From JACDAN01 sp035265935 (lineage in GTDB: Bacteria > Actinomycetota > Thermoleophilia > Gaiellales > Gaiellaceae): a stretch of DNA of 31,198 bases. Where the stretch lies: contig DATFOC010000007.1 of NCBI GenBank assembly GCA_035265935.1, positions 1 to 31,198 on the forward strand, in the 5' to 3' direction. Position 1 is the stretch's first letter; every line of letters starts with the position of its first letter. Positions 22,264-31,198 of the stretch are shown piece by piece. Made by a program: the position numbers and the translations under genes. The notes under the pieces are model-generated. The model worked only from the letters and a program-made list of their open reading frames with translations, had not been told where the DNA came from and ran no database searches.

Positions 22264-22587
22264 ATGAACAGGAACAGGACATTGCCCGCGATCGGAGTTG
22301 TCCTCGCGGCTGTCGCATTCGGCGGAGGCGCGTATGCCTGGGCCGGCGGTGGCGACGACGGCGACGGGAAAGCGACCGGGCCGGGCGCCGACCGTGCCCG
22401 CCGCGCCGCCGTTGCCCATCTCGGGGGCGGAACCGCCAACGAGGTCGAGCGCGGCGACGAAGAAGGGGCCTGGGAGGTCGAAGTGACGAAGGCGAATGGG
22501 GAGACCGTCGACGTCCACCTCGACACGAGCTACAAGTTCCTCTCCGTCGAGGACGACAGCGAGGACGAGAGCGGCGACGCCGACTAG
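22264..22587 (+). CDS. Exported PepSY-like domain protein
   Basis: A 107-residue protein. A signal or anchor helix at 7-27 (LPAIGVVLAAVAFGGGAYAW) precedes a Gly/Asp linker. A single PepSY-like unit follows: a helix (RARRAAVAHLGGGTANEVER) and strands WEVEVTKANGETVDVHLD and YKFLSVEDD. The tail is strongly acidic. PepSY proteins near two-component systems are often targets of the regulator and modulate envelope proteases or bind ligands. The start is the ATG at 22264. It ends 2 bp before the convergent kinase gene stop. Confidence 0.85.
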   Translation: MNRNRTLPAIGVVLAAVAFGGGAYAWAGGGDDGDGKATGPGADRARRAAVAHLGGGTANEVERGDEEGAWEVEVTKANGETVDVHLDTSYKFLSVEDDSEDESGDAD

Positions 22588-22589
22588 CC

Positions 22590-23966
22590 CTACGCGCGCA
22601 GGACGACCTCGACCGCCGTTCCGCGCCCGGGCGCTGAGAAGAACCCGAAGGCACCGCCGATGGACGCGGCGCGGGTCCTCATGTTCTTCAGCCCCTGGCC
22701 ACCGGCGTCAACACCGACCTGGAAGCCTGTCCCGTCGTCGCGGATCCGCACGAGCCTCTTCGTGCCGTCGAGTCCGATCCAGACCTCCGCCTGCGTGGCG
22801 CCCGCATGCTTGCGCACATTGGCGAGCCCCTCCTGGACGATGCGGAAGACCTCGATCTGCTCGTCCGGGGCGAGGACGACCCCGGGATCCACGTCAAGCT
22901 CCACGTCCAGCTCCCCGTCTGCCGTCAGCACGTCGAGATAGCGGCGAAGAGCGGTGTCGAACGGGGCGTTTCCGCTCGCCGAGGACAGCGCGAGGATTGC
23001 GAACCTCGCCTCCTGCTGGGCCAGCACGGCTGCCGACTTGAGCCGGCCGACTGTCCCATCGGGCGCAGAGCCGCGCTCCAGCATTGCGGCATGGGTCGAG
23101 ATCGTGAACAGGTATTGGGCGAGGCCGTCGTGGATCTCACGCGCGACCCGAGCGCGCTCCTCGGCGACGGCGCGGCCGAACTCGGCGAAGCGAATAGCGC
23201 GCCAGACACCCGCCAGGAGCAGGCCGTAGGACAGGAGCCGCAGGAAGTCTCCCTGCGAGACGATGCCGCCGACTACGACGGGCGTGAAGATGTAGTGGAG
23301 ATCGGCTGAGAGCATCAGCGTCCCGGCGAGGGCGAGCCAGCGGTCGAGATCTTCTCCGTAGCGGCGGTAGCGGAGCCCGAAGCCGCAGACGGCTACCAGG
23401 CTCAGGAGACCCTGGAATGCGAGGGCGACGATCATCAGGGCGGGGAGATCCGCGCCCGGGTCGAGACTCGGGAGCGCGCTGCCAAGGCTGCGCGCAAGGA
23501 GCCAGATCCCGCCAAGCGCAATCGCGACGAACGCAAGCCCGAGGCGGAGAGCCCAGCGGGCCCCCACAACCCGGCCCCGCACTAACGACGCGGCCGCGAT
23601 CAGGCCGAGCGCGAGGATCCGCCCCGCGACACCAGCCCAGGCCTCCGGCGTCTGGATCGGCTCGCCGCCGAGCACCGGGCAGACGGCGAAGAAGAGCGCG
23701 GTTCCGGCAGCGGTGGCAAAGCCGGCACAGAGCAGGAGATCCAGCCGGCGTCCCTCGACGGAGAACCGGGTGCCGGCGAGGACGGCAACGATGGTCGCCG
23801 CGAGGACGATGCCCGTGTCGAGGGCCAGGCGGAGATTGGGCAGCTCGTAGCTGGTGCGCAGATCGGGATTGGCGAGGAATAGCGCCAGGGCAGCACCGAG
23901 CAAGCCGACGAGCAGGAGCTCGCCCACGAGCCAGGCCTGGTAGGCATCGCGATCGTCGCGCCGCAT
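22590..23966 (-). CDS. NarL-type sensor histidine kinase with multi-helix membrane domain
   Basis: A 458-residue kinase. Residues 12-258 hold about eight hydrophobic helices with short loops, an integral-membrane sensor without a large external domain. The HisKA_3 dimerisation part contains H279 in ARVAREIHDGLAQ. The HATPase domain has EVFRIVQEGLANVRKHAGA, RIRDDGTGF and GGQGLKNMRTRA. This layout is the usual partner of LuxR-type regulators. The ATG at 23966 is chosen; the frame is open upstream into the regulator's start region. It is divergent from its regulator gene across 43 bp, an uncommon but known arrangement. Confidence 0.92.
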   Translation of the reverse strand: MRRDDRDAYQAWLVGELLLVGLLGAALALFLANPDLRTSYELPNLRLALDTGIVLAATIVAVLAGTRFSVEGRRLDLLLCAGFATAAGTALFFAVCPVLGGEPIQTPEAWAGVAGRILALGLIAAASLVRGRVVGARWALRLGLAFVAIALGGIWLLARSLGSALPSLDPGADLPALMIVALAFQGLLSLVAVCGFGLRYRRYGEDLDRWLALAGTLMLSADLHYIFTPVVVGGIVSQGDFLRLLSYGLLLAGVWRAIRFAEFGRAVAEERARVAREIHDGLAQYLFTISTHAAMLERGSAPDGTVGRLKSAAVLAQQEARFAILALSSASGNAPFDTALRRYLDVLTADGELDVELDVDPGVVLAPDEQIEVFRIVQEGLANVRKHAGATQAEVWIGLDGTKRLVRIRDDGTGFQVGVDAGGQGLKNMRTRAASIGGAFGFFSAPGRGTAVEVVLRA

Positions 23967-23976
23967 TTCACTCTTG

Positions 23977-23998
23977 TCGGCAGGCGTGCCCCTGCCGA
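23977..23998. promoter_or_regulatory. Inverted repeat between divergent kinase and regulator genes
   Basis: TCGGCAGG and CCTGCCGA face each other across 6 bp, almost filling the 43-bp gap between the starts. It is a candidate operator for the NarL-type regulator. Confidence 0.45.
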
Positions 23999-24009
23999 TA
24001 AGGGGCGGG

Positions 24010-24663
24010 ATGGAGCCGCGCATGCTGATCGTCGACGACCACCCGCTGACCCGGGACGGGCTCGCCGCCCTGCTCGCGGGTCACGGCTTCGACATCGTCG
24101 GCGAGGCCTCCGGCGGCCACGAGGCGATCGAGCGGGCGCGGGAGCTCCAGCCCGACGTCGTCCTGCTCGACCTCTCCATGCCGGATCTCGACGGCCTGAG
24201 CGCGCTTCCGCTCCTGCGGACCGCGGCGCCGGACTGCGAGGTCGTGGTCCTGACCGCGTCCGGTGACGAAGCCAATCTGCTGGCTGCGATCCGGGGCGGT
24301 GCGGCCGGCTACCTGATGAAGACTGAGCCCCCCGAGCGGCTCGTGGACTTCTTGCACGGCGCGGCCCGGGGTGAGGCGGCCCTTTCCGGAGCCGTGGCCC
24401 GGCGGCTGCTCGACCAGGTCCGCAACGGCGGGCCGACCGACGCCGGCGTCCCGGACTCGGTGGCGCAGCGGCTGAGCGCGCGCGAGCTCGAGGTGCTGCT
24501 TCTGTTGGACGAGCATCTGGGCACCGACCAGATCGCCAAACGCCTGTTCATCTCCGAGCACACCGTCCGCTCGCACGTGAAGAGCCTGCTGCGGAAGCTC
24601 CAGGTCTCGTCGCGCCGCGAGGCGCTCGAGCTGCTCGCCTCGGCACGGTCTCAGGCTGCGTAG
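24010..24663 (+). CDS. NarL/LuxR-family response regulator
   Basis: A 217-residue regulator. The receiver domain has VDDHP, the phosphoacceptor D54 (VLLDLSMPDLDG), the Thr switch (VVLTASGD) and Lys (YLMKTEPP). A linker leads to the GerE-type helix-turn-helix (LSARELEVLLLLDEHLGTDQ, then IAKRLFISEHTVRSHVKSLL). The ATG at 24010 follows AAGGGG; an alternative ATG at 24022 loses only four residues. It pairs with the divergent kinase gene. Its stop codon lies in the first arm of a hairpin. Confidence 0.93.
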   Translation: MEPRMLIVDDHPLTRDGLAALLAGHGFDIVGEASGGHEAIERARELQPDVVLLDLSMPDLDGLSALPLLRTAAPDCEVVVLTASGDEANLLAAIRGGAAGYLMKTEPPERLVDFLHGAARGEAALSGAVARRLLDQVRNGGPTDAGVPDSVAQRLSARELEVLLLLDEHLGTDQIAKRLFISEHTVRSHVKSLLRKLQVSSRREALELLASARSQAA

Positions 24664-24683
24664 GAGGGCTCCAAGCCCTCCTA
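24661..24683 (+). terminator. Hairpin at the end of the NarL-type regulator gene
   Basis: TAGGAGGGC and GCCCTCCTA form a 9-bp stem with a 5-nt loop that includes the stop codon. There is no T-run, so termination is likely but not certain. Confidence 0.5.
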
Positions 24684-24685
24684 GA

Positions 24686-24702
24686 TCACCCAAGTTGGGT
24701 GA
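24686..24702. repeat. Perfect inverted repeat
   Basis: TCACCCAA-G-TTGGGTGA, 2 bp after the previous hairpin. A single-base centre is too tight for an RNA loop, so a protein-binding site is as likely as a terminator. Confidence 0.45.
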
Positions 24703-24815
24703 GCCAGGATCGCCTGCGGCGGGCGACGACGGGCCGCTGCTCCCGGCGGATACTGAGACAGTCCTCTCGCGAGACCGCGGTGAGGGCGGTGGCTCTTCCT
24801 CCTTTGAATGAACCG

Positions 24816-24839
24816 AACGGCCGGCGAGAGCCGGTCGTT
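24816..24839 (-). terminator. Hairpin after the deacetylase gene
   Basis: AACGGCCGGC/GCCGGTCGTT form a 10-bp stem with one G-T pair and a GAGA/TCTC loop. It begins 4 nt past the minus-strand gene end. Confidence 0.55.
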
Positions 24840-24843
24840 GCGT

Positions 24844-25689
24844 TCAGGCTCTGAATCCTTCGAGGGCGGCGCGAACGAGGGTCGGCAGCGTGGCGATGTT
24901 GTACCCACCCTCGAGCACGGCCGCCGTTCTCGGCGCGAGGCCGACCGAGCGTCGCGCCAGCTCGCGAAACCCGGCCTCCGTGACGAGCATCTGCGCGATC
25001 GGATCCTCCTCGTGGGCGTCGAAGCCTGCCGAGACCAGCACGAGGTCGGGCTCGAATGCCTGCACGGCAGACTCCACGCGCTCGTCCCACGCTCGGAAAT
25101 ACTCCTCGTCCGTGGAGCCGGCGGGCAGCGGCACGTTCATCAGCGTCTCGTCCTGATCCTCCGGCCCACCGGTGCCGGGGTAGAACGGCCACTGGTGCAG
25201 AGAGACGAAGAGCACCGTCGGGTCGCTTCGAAAGATGTCCTCGGTGCCGTTTCCGTGATGGACGTCCCAGTCGACGATCGCGATCCTTCCGACGCCGAGC
25301 TCCGCCCGCGCGTATCTGGCCGCGACCGCGACGTTGTCGAAGAAGCAGAAGCCCATCGCCCGGTCCGGTGTCGCGTGGTGTCCCGGCGGCCGTACGAGGG
25401 CGAACCCGTTGCTGCGGACCGCTTCGATCGCGGCGCCGGCCGCTAGCATCGCCGCCTCGTATGTCGTGTCCGAAGCAACCGTGTCCGGGTCGATGAAGGT
25501 CGGCCGGGTGATTCCGCGGACGGCCTCGAGCAGCTCCGAAGTGTGGCAGCGAAGGATGTCCTCCTCGGAGGCCGACTCCGCCTCGCGGAACTCGAATTGC
25601 TCCTGCAGGACGCGAAGCCGCTCCTGCCGTTCGGGGTAGTCGCCCGTCGGGTGGAGTCGGGCCATGTCGCGGTGGCTCACGAGCTCCAT
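24844..25689 (-). CDS. Histone-deacetylase-family (AcuC/APAH-like) amidohydrolase
   Basis: A 281-residue arginase-fold deacetylase. The catalytic pair H104-H105 (RPPGHHA), the zinc ligands D142 and H144 (DWDVHHGNGT) and D224 (SAGFDAHEEDP), and the closing EGGYN are all present. Bacterial members remove acetyl groups from small amines or from lysines, for example of acetyl-CoA synthetase. The substrate here is not set by the sequence. The ATG at 25689 overlaps the histidine phosphatase gene by 13 nt. It is the last gene of a four-gene overlapping minus-strand operon. Confidence 0.93.
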   Translation of the reverse strand: MELVSHRDMARLHPTGDYPERQERLRVLQEQFEFREAESASEEDILRCHTSELLEAVRGITRPTFIDPDTVASDTTYEAAMLAAGAAIEAVRSNGFALVRPPGHHATPDRAMGFCFFDNVAVAARYARAELGVGRIAIVDWDVHHGNGTEDIFRSDPTVLFVSLHQWPFYPGTGGPEDQDETLMNVPLPAGSTDEEYFRAWDERVESAVQAFEPDLVLVSAGFDAHEEDPIAQMLVTEAGFRELARRSVGLAPRTAAVLEGGYNIATLPTLVRAALEGFRA

Positions 25690-26186
25690 GGGACCTCCAC
25701 GACGTCGGGAAGCTCGAGGCTGCCCCAGAGCTCGTACGTCTCCCGGCCGATCCGGGGTGCGGCGTAGAGGCTGAGCACCGTTCCGTGCGTGACGACGACG
25801 GCCGGCTCCGGCAATCCCGCGACCGCCGCCTCAAATCGAACCAGGGCTGCCGCAGCGCTCTCCTCGCCGAAGACGACCTCACCCGGCCGCTCGAAGAGCT
25901 CCAGAATCCCCCGGTCGAGGTCCTCGCGCGCCAGCCAGCCGACGGTCCGGCGCGCCGTCTCGCGCAAGCCGTCCGAGACCTGCATCTCCAGCCGGAGCAC
26001 CGGCGCGACAAGCTCGGCGGTCTCACGCGCCTTCGGCTCGCTGCTGGCGAGCAGGACGCGCGGCTCGTACCGGGCAAGCCGCTCGGCGAGCGGCCCACAG
26101 CGCCGCCGCCCCTTCTCGCTCAGCCGCCATTCCTCGGACGGAACGGACGGATCGAGCTCCGGCGCGCTATGCCGAACGAGCAGCAA
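25677..26186 (-). CDS. Histidine phosphatase family protein
   Basis: A 169-residue branch-1 histidine phosphatase. The catalytic R5-H6 (LLVRHSAPE), R54 (SEPKARETAE), the acidic Glu76 region and H134 (VVTHGTV) complete the two-His, two-Arg pocket. The substrate is unknown; short members act on phosphoproteins, sugar phosphates or nucleotides. The start appears to be a TTG at 26186, since the catalytic RH motif is only five residues in and no ATG or GTG is available. It overlaps the exonuclease gene by 20 nt and the deacetylase gene by 13 nt, which implies coupled translation. Confidence 0.88.
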   Translation of the reverse strand: MLLVRHSAPELDPSVPSEEWRLSEKGRRRCGPLAERLARYEPRVLLASSEPKARETAELVAPVLRLEMQVSDGLRETARRTVGWLAREDLDRGILELFERPGEVVFGEESAAAALVRFEAAVAGLPEPAVVVTHGTVLSLYAAPRIGRETYELWGSLELPDVVEVPWSS

Positions 26187-26982
26187 TTCGTCCAGCGAGG
26201 TTGCCTAGGCCCCAGGAATCGAGGACGGAGGACGCCTCCGCCCACGCAGGGGACTGATCCTTCAGGGGAGGGAGAGGAGCGGAGGCGTCGAGTGTGGCAA
26301 TTCGCCTGTAGAGCTCCAATTCCTCCCGGAGGTTGGGAAAGCGGCCGGCGTCGAGCGCCGCGTCGAGCGAGCCGTACTGCTTGAGGATCGACGCGGCCGT
26401 CTTGGGGCCGACGCCCGGCGCGCCCGGAATCTTGTCGGAGGGGTCGCCGCGGAGCGCGATGAAGTCGGGAACCTCCGCGGGCTCGACCCCGTACCGCTCC
26501 CGAACCTCTTTGGGCCCGATCCGCGTGAGCTCGGAGACGCCGCGAACGGGCGTGACGATGGTGGTCTGCTCGCTGGCGAGCTGGAAGGAGTCGCGGTCGG
26601 AGGTTGCGACGACCGCCGTGCCGCCACGCTTCTCCTCGTAGCGGACGGCGGCGCCGAGGAAATCGTCCGCCTCGTACCCGTCCTCCTTCGCGGCGGCGAA
26701 GCCGAGCGCGCGAACCAGCTCCGGCAGCATGTCGAGCTGCTCGAGCAGGCTCTTGTCGAAGACGCGTCCCGCCTGGTACCCCGCGAGCGCCTCGTGTCGG
26801 TACGTCGGAACCGTGAGCGTGTCCCACCCGACGAGGACGGCGCGTGGCTCCTCGGACTCCCAGAGCCGGACGAGCATGTTGGTGAAGCCGACGACGGCGT
26901 TGAACCTGATCGACTTGGGGAGCCCGTGGTAGGCGCGGTGCGCGAGCGAGTCTCCGTCGACGACGAGGAGCGGGCGGCTCAA
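26167..26982 (-). CDS. Stand-alone 5'-3' exonuclease (PolA N-terminal-domain type)
   Basis: A 271-residue FEN-type nuclease without a polymerase domain. Metal-binding acids are visible: D9 and D11 (VVDGDS), E104-D106-D107 (YEADD), D129-D131 (SDRD), and D180-D183 (GDPSD). The helix-hairpin-helix (IPGAPGVGPKTA) binds DNA. It would remove RNA primers or 5' flaps. The gene starts at a TTG that overlaps the stop of the plsC-like gene (TTGA), and no other start fits the conserved N-terminus. A stand-alone paralogue beside the polA-encoded domain is usual in actinobacteria; whether polA exists here cannot be seen. Confidence 0.92.
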   Translation of the reverse strand: MSRPLLVVDGDSLAHRAYHGLPKSIRFNAVVGFTNMLVRLWESEEPRAVLVGWDTLTVPTYRHEALAGYQAGRVFDKSLLEQLDMLPELVRALGFAAAKEDGYEADDFLGAAVRYEEKRGGTAVVATSDRDSFQLASEQTTIVTPVRGVSELTRIGPKEVRERYGVEPAEVPDFIALRGDPSDKIPGAPGVGPKTAASILKQYGSLDAALDAGRFPNLREELELYRRIATLDASAPLPPLKDQSPAWAEASSVLDSWGLGNLAGRIAARSA

Positions 26983-27587
26983 AGCGTCTTTTCGAGCGCG
27001 TAGATGGCTTCCATCAGGCGCTCGGTCGCGATCTTCGAGCTGCGGCGGACGTCATCTCCGTCCAGGTCGGAGAGGTCGATCGGCGGACCGTACGCGACCC
27101 GCAGCGGGCCGAGCTTCATCAGGCTCTCGGTGCCACCGATCGCCGCCGGCACGAGCGGGACGCCGGCGAGCAGGGCGACCCGAGCGGCACCACTGCGCGG
27201 CCGCGCGACGCGCTTCTTGACGCCCTTGTTGCGCCGCGTCCCCTCCGGGAAGATCGCCACGACCTCGCCGGCCTTGGCGAGCTCGACAGCCTTGCGAATC
27301 GCTTCCTCGTCGCCCATCCCACGGCGAACCGGAAAAGCTCCCGCCGCCTTCAGGATCGGCTTGAACGGGAAGGTGTACATCTCGGACTTGGCCATGAACC
27401 GCAGCTGGCGTTCCGGATAGAGCGGGAGGCCCAGCGGCCACGGGTCGATGTTCGACTGGTGGTTCGCAGAGAGGACGTAGCCACCGTTCCGTGGAAGGTG
27501 CTCCTCGCCCTTGCTCCGGAACCTGAACAAGCGCCGTATCGGACCCCCCGAAACGGCCCCGATGAAGTGGTACATGCGCGATTTCAC
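26979..27587 (-). CDS. 1-acyl-glycerol-3-phosphate acyltransferase (PlsC-like)
   Basis: A 202-residue membrane-associated acyltransferase. The NHQSNID motif (H43, D48) is the HX4D catalytic pair. FPEGTR (113-118) binds the glycerol phosphate, and AFPVRRG and VPAAIGGTE fit the other two family blocks. The enzyme would make phosphatidic acid from lysophosphatidic acid and an acyl donor. The start is uncertain: GTG at 27587 (with a distant GAGGG) or ATG at 27575; the frame is open to 27629. It is the first gene of the minus-strand operon and diverges from the topoisomerase gene across 63 bp. Confidence 0.9.
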   Translation of the reverse strand: MKSRMYHFIGAVSGGPIRRLFRFRSKGEEHLPRNGGYVLSANHQSNIDPWPLGLPLYPERQLRFMAKSEMYTFPFKPILKAAGAFPVRRGMGDEEAIRKAVELAKAGEVVAIFPEGTRRNKGVKKRVARPRSGAARVALLAGVPLVPAAIGGTESLMKLGPLRVAYGPPIDLSDLDGDDVRRSSKIATERLMEAIYALEKTL

Positions 27588-27636
27588 GGCGGCGCAGTAT
27601 CCCTCTCCCGAGCAGGGCGTGGTTGACACCCTTCGC

Positions 27637-27642
27637 TACGGT
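27637..27642 (+). promoter_or_regulatory. -10 box (TACGGT) of the topoisomerase gene
   Basis: CGCTACGGT ends 8 nt before the ATG at 27651, so the message is probably leaderless. TTGACA at 27623 is only 8 bp away and is too close to be its -35. Confidence 0.45.
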
Positions 27643-27650
27643 GTTCCGCG

Positions 27651-29858
<2,208 letters not shown>

Positions 29859-30131
29859 AATTTCGGTTAAAAGCCTGCGACAAACCTTTTCAGAAGCGCC
29901 GCGTCTCCCTAGGGTAGAAGCCGTCTACGCGTTCGGTTCGAACGAACCGAACGCGCGCTCGTCCGGAATACGAGGAAAAGAGGTCACGTTTCCCTAGACG
30001 TGGGCCGCAAACCGGCCCCGTAGGCCTGGAAAAACGAGGAAAAGCGCCATACAGTCAGAAAGCTTGAGGTCCGACCGGCCTCTTAGAGTAAGCAGGTTGT
30101 CGCGACAGTCGAAAGGACGTACAGAACCGCT
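29859..30131 (+). promoter_or_regulatory. Long leader/promoter region of the primary sigma factor gene
   Basis: This 273-bp gap has no gene but is rich in structure. It holds a perfect palindrome with 13-bp arms at 29928-29955 and CACGT/ACGTG around 29985-30002. A hairpin GGGCCG/CGGCCC lies at 30002-30018, and the palindrome TGTCGCGACA at 30099-30108. ACGAGGAAAAG recurs at 29970 and 30034, and TCCCTAG at 29906 and 29991. I cannot pick a promoter with confidence. Confidence 0.5.
29928..29955. promoter_or_regulatory. Perfect palindrome, 13-bp arms
   Basis: The left arm CGCGTTCGGTTCG and the right arm CGAACCGAACGCG are exact inverses across AA. The 2-bp centre favours a dimeric-protein operator over an RNA hairpin. 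It lies 69 bp after the topoisomerase stop and 176 bp before the sigma start. Confidence 0.6.
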
Positions 30132-31198
30132 TTGACACAGCATCAGCTTCAGGAACTGTTGGAGAGCGAGCAGGCTCGTCCGTTCATCGAGCAGGGCGAG
30201 GAGCGCGGCCACATCGAGCCCGTCGAGCTGGAGGCGTTCGCCGTCGAGCACGACCTCGGTGAGGAAGACGTGGAGGCCCTGACGCGCGAGCTCGAGGCGA
30301 TCGGCCTCGAGATCCGCGAGGCCGCCGCGGAGGAGGCCGCGCAGGCCAAGGAGCAGAAGCCGAAGCAGCCGGACCCGGACGCCGTCGTCGGGTCGGCGGA
30401 CAGCCTTCAGCTCTTCCTGGCCGACGTGGGCCGCCACAAGCTGCTGACGGCCGCCGAGGAGATCGCGCTCGCGAAGCGCATCGAGCGCGGCGACCTGATC
30501 GCGAAGCGCCACATGATCGAGTCGAACCTCCGGCTCGTCGTCTCGATCGCGAAGGGCTATAGAGGCCTGGGTGTCCCGTTCCTGGACCTCATCCAGGAGG
30601 GAACGCTGGGCCTCAACCGTGCCGTCGAAAAGTTCGACTGGCGGCGCGGGTTCAAGTTCTCGACCTACGCGACCTGGTGGATCCGCCAGTCGGTGCAGCG
30701 CGCCGTGGCGAATCACGCGCGGACGATCCGTGTGCCGGTCCACGTCGTCGAGCGGCAGCAGAAGCTGTCGCGGGCGGCGCGCCGGCTCGAGGTCGAGCTG
30801 GGCCGCGAGGCGACGAAGGAGGAGCTCGCCGAGGCGACGGGCCTGCCCATGCAGCACGTCGACGAGGCGCTCGGAGCCGCGCACGCGTCGGTCTCGCTGA
30901 ACCAGACGGTCGGCGCGGACGACGAGGGTGAGCTCGGCGACCTCTTCGCCGACCGCGAAGCCGCGGATCCGTTCGACGAAGCCGAGGAGTCGCTGCGCAA
31001 GCAGGGCGTCCGGCGCGCGCTCGATGCGCTGCCGGAGCGCGAGCGGCGGATCCTCGAGCTCCGGTTCGGGTTCGAGGGCGAGCCATGGACGCTCGAGGCG
31101 ATCGGCCACGAGCTGGATCTGACGCGCGAGCGCGTGCGTCAGCTCGAGGCGCAGGCGCTGGCCAGGCTGGCCGCGCTCCGCGACCTCGCCGCGGTCTC
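30132..31198 (+). CDS. sigA: Primary RNA polymerase sigma factor (RpoD/SigA), 3' end outside window
   Basis: 355 codons are visible before the window ends, near the expected C-terminus. The N-terminal part (1-85) is short and acidic, a reduced region 1.1. Region 1.2 is SLQLFLADVGRHKLLTAAEE. Region 2 has ESNLRLVVSIAKGYRGLGVP, LDLIQEGTLGLNRAVEKFDW and the -10 recognition stretch GFKFSTYATWWIRQSVQRA. Region 3 follows (HVVERQQKLSRAARRLEVEL). Region 4 ends LPERERRILELRFGF and LTRERVRQLEAQALARL, the -35 helix. The start is the TTG at 30132, 12 nt after AAAGGACG; no ATG or GTG is in frame upstream. It is a group 1 or near-identical group 2 factor, and region 2 identity favours group 1. Confidence 0.93.
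   Translation, partial: MTQHQLQELLESEQARPFIEQGEERGHIEPVELEAFAVEHDLGEEDVEALTRELEAIGLEIREAAAEEAAQAKEQKPKQPDPDAVVGSADSLQLFLADVGRHKLLTAAEEIALAKRIERGDLIAKRHMIESNLRLVVSIAKGYRGLGVPFLDLIQEGTLGLNRAVEKFDWRRGFKFSTYATWWIRQSVQRAVANHARTIRVPVHVVERQQKLSRAARRLEVELGREATKEELAEATGLPMQHVDEALGAAHASVSLNQTVGADDEGELGDLFADREAADPFDEAEESLRKQGVRRALDALPERERRILELRFGFEGEPWTLEAIGHELDLTRERVRQLEAQALARLAALRDLAAV

Noticed and set aside
27623..27628. TTGACA as a -35 box for the topoisomerase gene
   Set aside because: The gap to the -10 box is only 8 bp, far less than the usual 16-19.

Overview
The window is GC-rich, densely coding DNA from an actinobacterium, most probably of the class Thermoleophilia (Gaiellales/Solirubrobacterales type). 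This lineage call is an inference. It rests on an actinobacterial-type SOS box before lexA, a family of short signal-anchored collagen-like proteins, a primary sigma factor with a short N-terminal region, and several genes whose -10 box lies only 6-8 nt before the start codon. About 30 protein genes, two tRNAs (tRNA-Sec and tRNA-Leu) and the RNase P RNA can be supported.

Layout. 1-3500 is an accessory stretch: a cupin gene, the N-terminal part of a tyrosine integrase fused to the tail of a histidine phosphatase, a quinone-oxidoreductase-like gene, a LURP-one-related gene, and the frameshifted C-terminal end of an integrase. This end stops 70 bp short of the 3' end of tRNA-Sec. 3518-8212 (minus strand) is a selenocysteine locus: M50 protease, LOG-family protein, selA, selB, then selC (the tRNA). 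8345-11100 carries an intact and a decayed collagen-like gene around an M29-type peptidase. 11106-13249 has a cyclic-nucleotide-binding protein beside a fused MoaD-MoaE gene and an L,D-transpeptidase. 13286-16720 carries the large subunit of methylmalonyl-CoA mutase, a glycosyltransferase, a small antisense gene, a lone receiver protein and secG. 16750-18960 carries tRNA-Leu, lexA with its operator, a zinc-ribbon protein, a methyltransferase and rnpB. 18965-24663 has an M24 peptidase and two two-component systems, one OmpR-type with a divergent PepSY gene and one NarL-type arranged divergently. 24844-27587 is a tightly overlapping four-gene minus-strand operon (plsC-like, 5'-3' exonuclease, histidine phosphatase, HDAC-like deacetylase). 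27651 to the end holds a type IA topoisomerase and the primary sigma factor, which runs off the right edge.

How they fit together. SelA, SelB and tRNA-Sec together form most of a UGA-decoding system; selD and any selenoprotein gene must lie outside. The tRNA-Sec gene looks like a used integration site, as selC is in enterobacteria, with two integrase relics on its 3' side. The rest is largely core housekeeping (SOS, secretion, RNase P, sigma, topoisomerase) mixed with signalling.

The observations most worth following are the integrase relics at tRNA-Sec, the integrase-phosphatase chimera, the collagen-like pseudogene with compensating indels, a moaE-tail relic on the other side of the cyclic-nucleotide-binding gene, a perfect 13-bp-arm palindrome in the sigma-factor leader, and the recurrent leaderless promoter motif. 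I did not find a clearly new multi-gene system; most genes fall in recognised families.
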